This document shows, piece after piece, positions 15,025-19,082 of a stretch of DNA of 19,082 nt; within the stretch, counting starts at the first letter, position 1; the number at the start of each line of letters is the position of its first letter. Under the pieces are notes generated by a model, which searched no databases, was not told the origin of the DNA, and saw only the letters and a list, made by a program, of their open reading frames with translations. The stretch is taken from positions 1 to 19,082 of the forward strand of contig CANNTZ010000048.1 in the NCBI GenBank assembly GCA_947522735.1, in the 5' to 3' direction. The DNA is from an uncultured Oscillospiraceae bacterium (GTDB lineage: Bacteria > Bacillota > Clostridia > Oscillospirales > Ruminococcaceae). Both the position numbers and the translations under genes were made by a program.

Positions 15025-15939
15025 TTACTTAACCATCTTGGCGACTTCGTCGGCAAAATCGTCCTCGCGCTTCTCAAGGCCCTCGCCGCGCTCATAGCGG
15101 ACAAAGCCGGTAATCTTGACATCCGCGCCCATTGCCTTGCAGGTGTCGGCGACATACTTTGTCACGCTGATGTCCGGATCCTTGATGAACGGCTGCTCGA
15201 CAAGGCAGGCCTCCTTATAGAACTTCTGGATGCGTCCGGCGACCATCTTCTCGGCGATGTTCGCGGGCTTGCCCTCGTTCATGGCCTGCACCATGAGGAT
15301 CTCCTTCTCCTTGGCGATTACGTCGGCGGGTACGGAGGTGTGGTCGAGATACTGCGGGAGCGCAGCGGCAACCTGCATTGCGATATCCTTGGCCATGACC
15401 TTGAACTCCGGCTTCGCAGCGGTAGCGTCGTCGGCGTCGAAGAATACGAGAACGCCGATACGGCCTCCGCCGTGGATGTAATCGACGGCAACGCCCTCGT
15501 GTCTCACGAAACGGCGGATCTTGATATTTTCGCTGATGACGAGGATAAGGTCGCGGAGCGCCTCCTCAACAGTTCTGTCGGTATCGGGATACTTGCAGGC
15601 GAGCAGTGCAGCTACGTCGGCGGGAGCCTCGTCAAGAACGACCTTCGCGCAGTTGGCCGCAAAGGCGACAAACTTCTCATTCTTCGCAACGAAGTCGGTC
15701 TCGGCGTTGATCTCGATCATAGCGGACTTCTTAGCCGCCTCGTCAACGATAGCGTAAACAACGCCCTCGGAAGCGATGCGTCCGGCCTTTTTGGCCTGCT
15801 TTGCGAGGCCCTTCTCGCGAAGAACCTCTATCGCCTTTTCCATATCGCCGTCAGCCTCGGTCAGAGCCTTTTTGCAGTCCATCATGCCGCAGCCGGTTCT
15901 CTCTCTAAGGGCCTGTACGTCTTTAGCGGTAAAATTCAT
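15025..15939 (-). CDS. tsf: Translation elongation factor Ts
   Basis: EF-Ts recycles EF-Tu by exchanging GDP for GTP. The product is 304 aa. It starts with a UBA-like helical domain (MNFTAKDVQALRERTGCGMMDCKKAL) and carries the conserved EF-Tu-contacting TDFVAKN motif near residues 80-86, then the dimerisation region. The ATG has GGAGG 7 nt upstream. It follows rpsB by 36 nt in the usual bacterial order and ends 39 nt from the shared terminator. The central TAAKPEFK region and the length are within the range for Firmicutes. Confidence 0.98.
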   Translation of the reverse strand: MNFTAKDVQALRERTGCGMMDCKKALTEADGDMEKAIEVLREKGLAKQAKKAGRIASEGVVYAIVDEAAKKSAMIEINAETDFVAKNEKFVAFAANCAKVVLDEAPADVAALLACKYPDTDRTVEEALRDLILVISENIKIRRFVRHEGVAVDYIHGGGRIGVLVFFDADDATAAKPEFKVMAKDIAMQVAAALPQYLDHTSVPADVIAKEKEILMVQAMNEGKPANIAEKMVAGRIQKFYKEACLVEQPFIKDPDISVTKYVADTCKAMGADVKITGFVRYERGEGLEKREDDFADEVAKMVK

Positions 15940-15975
15940 ATTATTTCCTCCATTCTCAGATTGTCTCGGCTGAAA

Positions 15976-16722
15976 TTACTCAGCGGCTTCTTCCTCAGCC
16001 TCGTCGGCCTCGATCTTCTCGGCTGCGTCCTCGGTCTGCTCGCCCTGCTTGCCCTCAAGGATGGCGTTGGCCATGGTGGAGGCAATGAGCTTTACGGCGC
16101 GGATAGCGTCGTCGTTGCCGGGGATGACGTAATCGACCTCGTCCGGGTCGCAGTTGGTGTCGACGATAGCGACTACCGGTATGCCGAGCTTCTTCGCCTC
16201 AACAACGGCGATGTGCTCCTTGCGGGGATCGACGACGAAGAGTGCGCCGGGAGCGCGCTTCATATTCTTGATGCCGCCGAGGAATTTCTCAAGACGCTCT
16301 ATCTGGAGCTTGAGCTTAACGACTTCCTTCTTCGGAAGCAGATCAAAGGTGCCGTCCTCTTCCATCTTGCGCAGCTGCTCGAGACGATCGATGCGGCGGC
16401 GGATGGTCTTGAAGTTGGTCAGCATGCCGCCGAGCCAACGTGCGTTCACATAGTGAGCGCCTGCACGCTCGGCTTCCTCGCGGATGGACTCCGCAGCCTG
16501 CTTCTTGGTGCCGACGAAGAGAACCTCCTTGCCGTCCGCAGATACGTCGCGAATGAACATATACGCCTCTTCGAGCTTCTTCACGGTCTTTTGAAGGTCG
16601 ATGATATAGATGCCGTTGCGCTCGGTGAAGATATACGGCGCCATTTTGGGGTTCCATCTTCTTGTCTGGTGTCCGAAGTGGACGCCCGCCTCAAGAAGCT
16701 GCTTCATTGATACTACTGCCAT
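15976..16722 (-). CDS. rpsB: 30S ribosomal protein S2
   Basis: S2 binds the 30S head-body junction. The product is 248 aa. The family N-terminus MAVVSMKQLLEAGVHFGHQTRRWNPKM is split across the start (key pieces GVHFGHQTRRWNPK), with the VLFVGTKKQA, RWLGGMLTNF and VVAIVDTNCDPD blocks in the expected order. An acidic C-terminal tail of about 25 residues (Glu/Ala-rich) is typical. The ATG has AAGGAGG 7 nt upstream. It is the first gene of the rpsB-tsf operon and is read from the promoter at 16833-16861 through a leader of about 105 nt that can fold. Confidence 0.98.
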   Translation of the reverse strand: MAVVSMKQLLEAGVHFGHQTRRWNPKMAPYIFTERNGIYIIDLQKTVKKLEEAYMFIRDVSADGKEVLFVGTKKQAAESIREEAERAGAHYVNARWLGGMLTNFKTIRRRIDRLEQLRKMEEDGTFDLLPKKEVVKLKLQIERLEKFLGGIKNMKRAPGALFVVDPRKEHIAVVEAKKLGIPVVAIVDTNCDPDEVDYVIPGNDDAIRAVKLIASTMANAILEGKQGEQTEDAAEKIEADEAEEEAAE

Positions 16723-16749
16723 TGGTTTTCCTCCTTAGGTTTTTACCTC

Positions 16750-16812
16750 CGCTCCACGCACGTTGACGGACATACGGCTCGCGCCGCCACCCGATCCGGC
16801 AATTGTGGAGCG
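16750..16812 (-). ncRNA. Structured rpsB leader RNA (possible regulatory 5' UTR)
   Basis: In the transcript, CGCTCCAC (near the 5' end, plus positions 16812-16805) pairs perfectly with GTGGAGCG (16757-16750), enclosing a region with a small CGGC-GCGA-GCCG hairpin that has a GNRA loop. The long-range stem ends about 19 nt before the AAGGAGG ribosome site. The element could be a site for S2 feedback, by analogy with r-protein leaders; there is no direct evidence. The stem lies downstream of the predicted start. Confidence 0.45.
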
Positions 16813-16832
16813 TGTGATTTTTTATCCGTATA

Positions 16833-16861
16833 ATTGTATCACACCCGCCGCGCAAATGCAA
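16833..16861 (-). promoter_or_regulatory. Promoter of rpsB-tsf
   Basis: On the minus strand TTGCAT (16861-16856), a 17-nt spacer, and TACAAT (16838-16833), with TG in the extended -10 position. The predicted start is near 16826. A GTGTGAT/ATCACAC inverted repeat (16812-16818 and 16838-16844) spans the start region. Confidence 0.75.
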
Positions 16862-16864
16862 GTG

Positions 16865-16919
16865 TTTTTTACGCTTTTTTGCCTGCGCTGCGCTGTTTTT
16901 TTATTCTTCCGCCGTTTTT
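16865..16919 (-). promoter_or_regulatory. A-tract region upstream of the rpsB promoter (UP-element-like)
   Basis: On the minus strand runs of A lie at 16865-16870, 16875-16880, 16896-16902 and 16915-16919, with centres about 10, 21 and 18 nt apart. They sit just upstream of the -35 box, where A-rich DNA aids the RNA polymerase alpha subunit, and near-helical spacing would bend DNA. No gene lies in 16723-17158: the stretch holds the rpsB leader, its promoter, these A-tracts, and the terminator and 3' UTR of the next gene. Confidence 0.45.
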
Positions 16920-16962
16920 GCAGCCTTGCGGAGCGAGCCCGGCGCTCCTCTGACGTCTCCAA

Positions 16963-17013
16963 ATAAGAAAACAAAGACCTTCGCCCGAGAGGGTAAGGCC
17001 CCCCTCAGGCGAA
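16963..17013 (-). terminator. Terminator of the Ig-like surface-protein gene
   Basis: In the minus-strand transcript TTCGCC-T-GAGGG pairs with CCCTC-TCG-GGCGAA around an 8-nt loop (hairpin 17013-16980), followed by a T-rich stretch with TTT, TTTT and TTATTT (16979-16963). The stem has a small internal loop and the T-run is interrupted, so strength is moderate. Confidence 0.65.
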
Positions 17014-17158
17014 AGCGTATCAGTGTCTATGCAAGACAATTTCGGCTTGCGGCAATGCGTTTGCGTCGCAGTTCTTCTCATGCGGTACAACCGAAAATAC
17101 GAGGCTGCGGACAAGAATCGTCCGTTTAAAAGCTTTGCTTTCCCGTTGAGAGGCTCCT
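17014..17158 (-). other. Structured 3' UTR of the surface-protein gene
   Basis: About 145 nt separate the stop codon from the terminator, and no gene is seen. The minus-strand RNA can form a 5-bp hairpin CGGAC/GTCCG (17108-17124) and a longer stem pairing TTTCGGTTG with CAA(G)CCGAAA (17096-17040, nine pairs and one bulge) around an inner TGCG/CGCA hairpin. It might be a 3' UTR-derived small RNA, but I have no match to a known family. Confidence 0.35.
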
Positions 17159-18886
17159 TTACTGCTGCTTTTTCTTCCTGCTCTTCGAGACCCCGGCTGT
17201 TATTCCCGCCGTAGCGCCGCCCGCGACGAGCACTCCGCCCACCGATATCAGCGCTATCTTCAACCATTTTGCGGGTATAACGGCCTTTGTGTCCGGCTGC
17301 GGCTGCTCCGGATGGCTCTCCTCCGGCCCGCTCTGCCCTGCGGCGCTTCCGCTGTCCGCCTCGCTTTCCTCTGAATCCTTCGTGCCGCCGATGCCGCCGA
17401 GGTGCATGGTTTCCGTGCCCTTGGGCGCCATCGCGATATACTGTGCGCTCGCCGAGGCGTCGCTTATCGCATCGACAGCCTCTCCCGGCGCCTCGCTGCC
17501 CTCACGCAGCTCAAGCGTTTCGCTCCTGTTCTCAAAGCCGCTCTTTGCCGCCAGCGCATTTTCCGTGCCGGAAAGCAACGCCGTCCCGGAGACGTATATG
17601 AGCTTTCCGTCCGTGCGCACTGCCGTTCCCGCGACCTCGACTGTCAGTCCTGCACCGTCGATGACGATATCCTTTCCGGCAAAAATCCCCACGCTCCCGC
17701 CGGAGGACGCCAAAATATCAAGCTTGCCGCCCTCGATCGTCAGCGCGCCGCCCTTGGCATATATTCCCGCCGCCTTGCCCCCGGAGAGCTCGAGCGTATT
17801 CTCGCCTATAAGCCGGATGCGCAGCGCAGGGAGCTCGCTGTAGATCGCGCAGTTAAAGCCCTCCTTGCTGAGATGCTTCGTTATACTTGCGGTATCGAGG
17901 GTGAGCACCCCGTTTGTCTTGTCAAAGCTCGCGGAGCCATCGCCGAGGATATCCGTGCGGTTCTTTTCGCTCACCTCAACGCCTCCGACCCACAGGCCGT
18001 CTCCGGCCGTCTCCGATTGGCGAACAGTCAGCGTATATTTTTGATAGACCGTGCCGCCGTCATTTTTGGCGCAGATTGTGAAGGTGTACTTTCCCGGCTT
18101 CTTCGGCGTGCCGGAGATGCGTCCGCCCGAGCTGATGGAAAGCCCCGCCGCCGCAAGCTGATTCGTCGCGCCGGAATCGTGATATTCGCTGAAGCCGACT
18201 CCGGAGCCGGTGTACTTGATATCAAAGGAATAGCTTTTCCCGGCAACCGCGTCCGGCAGCTCCTTGGTGTTTATCACCGGAGCCTCGACCTTTGGCTTGT
18301 TGTCGATCACCGTTACCTGCACCGGGATGGTAAAGGTCGTGAGCGAGCCGTCATAGTCCGGCAGGTCGGCGCAGAGCGTTACCGTCTCCGTTCCCGGCAC
18401 AGTAAAGGAAGAGCCGTAGAAATATATCTCGTTTGTGATGTCGCCTTGCTTTTCATGCCCCAATTCGTTCTCATAATAGGCATAAACGATAATCCCCGAG
18501 GGATCAAAGCTCTCGCCCACCCTGTAGGTCATCTTGTATGGATCCCTCATGAGTGATACCCGTACACAGTAGTATGGTATATCAATTATGGTTATGACAT
18601 AATTCGTGCTGCCGCTGTTGCTGGTATGCATAGTGAAGCTCCATGTACCCGCCAATTCAGGCGTGCCATAGATAAAGTGGCCTTTGGAATCCATTCCGTA
18701 CGACAGCCCTGGAGGAAAGTCGCCGTTCGTAAACCAGCAGCTATCTTCTTTGCTGTCCGCGACGTAGTTCTTATAATAGACTCCGACGTATCCGTCCGGC
18801 AGCACATCCGCCGCAAGTGCCGTGACCGTAAACAGCGCCGCCAGCAGCGCGAAGATCACAATAAATATTATCGCACGTTTTTTCAT
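17159..18886 (-). CDS. Secreted, C-terminally anchored Ig-like surface protein
   Basis: The product is 575 aa from the ATG at 18886, which has GGAGG 9 nt upstream; the longer open frame upstream is disregarded. A signal peptide (1-26, basic then hydrophobic, cleaved near ALA-A) starts the protein. Then come: a putative Ig domain of He_PIG type (about 55-97, with FIYGTPELAGTWSF), a bacterial Ig-like domain (about 105-190, with YRVGESFDPSGI), a second He_PIG-like domain (about 200-285, with RISGTPKKPGKYTF), and a region starting LWVGGVEV at about 295 that carries repeated Gly-rich strands (GIYAKGG, then LTIEGGKLDI), as in beta-helix carbohydrate-binding-like proteins. A Glu/Ser/Pro-rich spacer precedes one membrane helix (about 543-567) and the tail KSRKKKQQ. 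There is no LPXTG motif. It is probably monocistronic; the ligand is unknown. Confidence 0.85.
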   Translation of the reverse strand: MKKRAIIFIVIFALLAALFTVTALAADVLPDGYVGVYYKNYVADSKEDSCWFTNGDFPPGLSYGMDSKGHFIYGTPELAGTWSFTMHTSNSGSTNYVITIIDIPYYCVRVSLMRDPYKMTYRVGESFDPSGIIVYAYYENELGHEKQGDITNEIYFYGSSFTVPGTETVTLCADLPDYDGSLTTFTIPVQVTVIDNKPKVEAPVINTKELPDAVAGKSYSFDIKYTGSGVGFSEYHDSGATNQLAAAGLSISSGGRISGTPKKPGKYTFTICAKNDGGTVYQKYTLTVRQSETAGDGLWVGGVEVSEKNRTDILGDGSASFDKTNGVLTLDTASITKHLSKEGFNCAIYSELPALRIRLIGENTLELSGGKAAGIYAKGGALTIEGGKLDILASSGGSVGIFAGKDIVIDGAGLTVEVAGTAVRTDGKLIYVSGTALLSGTENALAAKSGFENRSETLELREGSEAPGEAVDAISDASASAQYIAMAPKGTETMHLGGIGGTKDSEESEADSGSAAGQSGPEESHPEQPQPDTKAVIPAKWLKIALISVGGVLVAGGATAGITAGVSKSRKKKQQ

Positions 18887-18929
18887 CCGCTTTGCCCTCC
18901 GATAATTGAATGTATTTTTCGCCATTTTG

Positions 18930-18958
18930 ATAATACCATTAACCCATAAAATTTGCAA
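18930..18958 (-). promoter_or_regulatory. Promoter of the surface-protein gene
   Basis: On the minus strand TTGCAA (18958-18953), a 17-nt spacer and TATTAT (18935-18930), with TG in the extended -10 position. The predicted start is near 18923 and the leader to the ATG is about 37 nt. Confidence 0.75.
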
Positions 18959-18989
18959 TATGACGAATGGCCAAATATGTGCGGCTGAT

Positions 18990-19027
18990 AAAAACAAGGC
19001 TCCCAAACGTCTAAGCACTCGGGAGCC
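18990..19027 (-). terminator. Terminator of tRNA-Thr
   Basis: In the minus-strand RNA GGCTCCC (19027-19021) pairs with GGGAGCC (19004-18998) across a 16-nt loop, followed by TTGTTTTT (18997-18990). It begins 1 nt after the tRNA 3' CCA, so it ends the tRNA transcript and separates it from the surface-protein promoter. Confidence 0.85.
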
Positions 19028-19028
19028 C

Positions 19029-19082
19029 TGGAGCTGGTGGCCGGACTTGAACCGGCGACCTGCTGATTACGAATCAGCTGCT
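19029..19082 (-). tRNA. tRNA-Thr (anticodon CGT), 5' part outside the window
   Basis: Read on the minus strand: the anticodon arm is GCTGA-TTCGTAA-TCAGC, with anticodon CGT at 19071-19069, which reads ACG (Thr). The T arm is GCCGG-TTCAAGT-CCGGC (19056-19040), with a 5-nt variable loop before it. The 3' acceptor strand is CACCAGC, the discriminator base is T and CCA is encoded in the DNA (19031-19029). The D arm and 5' acceptor strand lie beyond the right edge. Confidence 0.92.

Noticed and set aside
15010..16710. 566-codon plus-strand open frame opposite tsf and rpsB
   Set aside because: Both minus-strand genes are unmistakable; the Leu/Gly/Asp-rich plus-strand product is a mirror of their codon use.
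17402..18556. 384-codon plus-strand frame opposite the surface protein
   Set aside because: No ribosome site, no domain, and composition of a shadow frame.
1..19082. CRISPR arrays, IS elements, prophage genes, toxin-antitoxin pairs or defence islands
   Set aside because: No repeat-spacer pattern, transposase, integrase or phage motif was seen; every long stretch is explained by the genes listed.

Overview
The window looks like part of the chromosome of a spore-forming, fairly GC-rich Clostridia-type Firmicute, perhaps a gut Oscillospiraceae relative. This is inferred from the gene content: spoIIP, a tepA-ylzJ-ftsK/spoIIIE neighbourhood like that of Bacillus and Clostridia, strong GGAGG ribosome sites, sigma-A type promoters with extended -10 elements, an LplABC-type sugar importer with a membrane-anchored AraC regulator, and a surface protein of a kind common in gut Clostridia. 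No phage, IS element, CRISPR array or obvious foreign island is visible.

Layout. (1) From 1 to 5318 on the minus strand lies a tightly spaced run, transcribed right to left: dCMP deaminase (comEB), TepA-like ClpP-fold protease, YlzJ-like protein, undecaprenyl-diphosphatase (uppP), glycerophosphodiester phosphodiesterase, and FtsK/SpoIIIE translocase, which is cut by the left window edge. (2) Divergent from comEB at 5479 is rsmA/ksgA (16S rRNA dimethyltransferase). (3) From 6505 to 7540 is a two-gene unit of unknown role: a KdpD/USP-like small protein and a single-pass membrane protein. It has its own promoter with a palindrome over the -10 box and ends at a terminator that lies inside the opposite-strand spoIIP gene. 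(4) spoIIP is on the minus strand and overlaps the preceding gene tail-to-tail. (5) From 9023 to 14942 on the plus strand is a sugar-type ABC import operon (two permeases, a lipoprotein binding protein, and a membrane-bound AraC-family regulator). It has no ATPase gene and ends at a strong bidirectional terminator. (6) From 15025 to 16722 on the minus strand is rpsB-tsf, with a clear promoter and a leader that can fold. (7) From 17159 to 18886 on the minus strand is one large secreted/anchored Ig-like surface protein with its own promoter and terminator. (8) At the right edge is the 3' half of tRNA-Thr(CGT) with its terminator.

Functionally the window is mostly housekeeping (translation, ribosome maturation, nucleotide metabolism, envelope lipid-carrier recycling, chromosome segregation), plus sporulation, one carbohydrate uptake system and a surface protein. 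I found no convincing undescribed multi-gene system. The most unusual local features are the SpoIIP C-terminal tail, which is written across a neighbour's terminator and 3' end, the operator-like palindrome of the small USP operon, and the structured rpsB leader.
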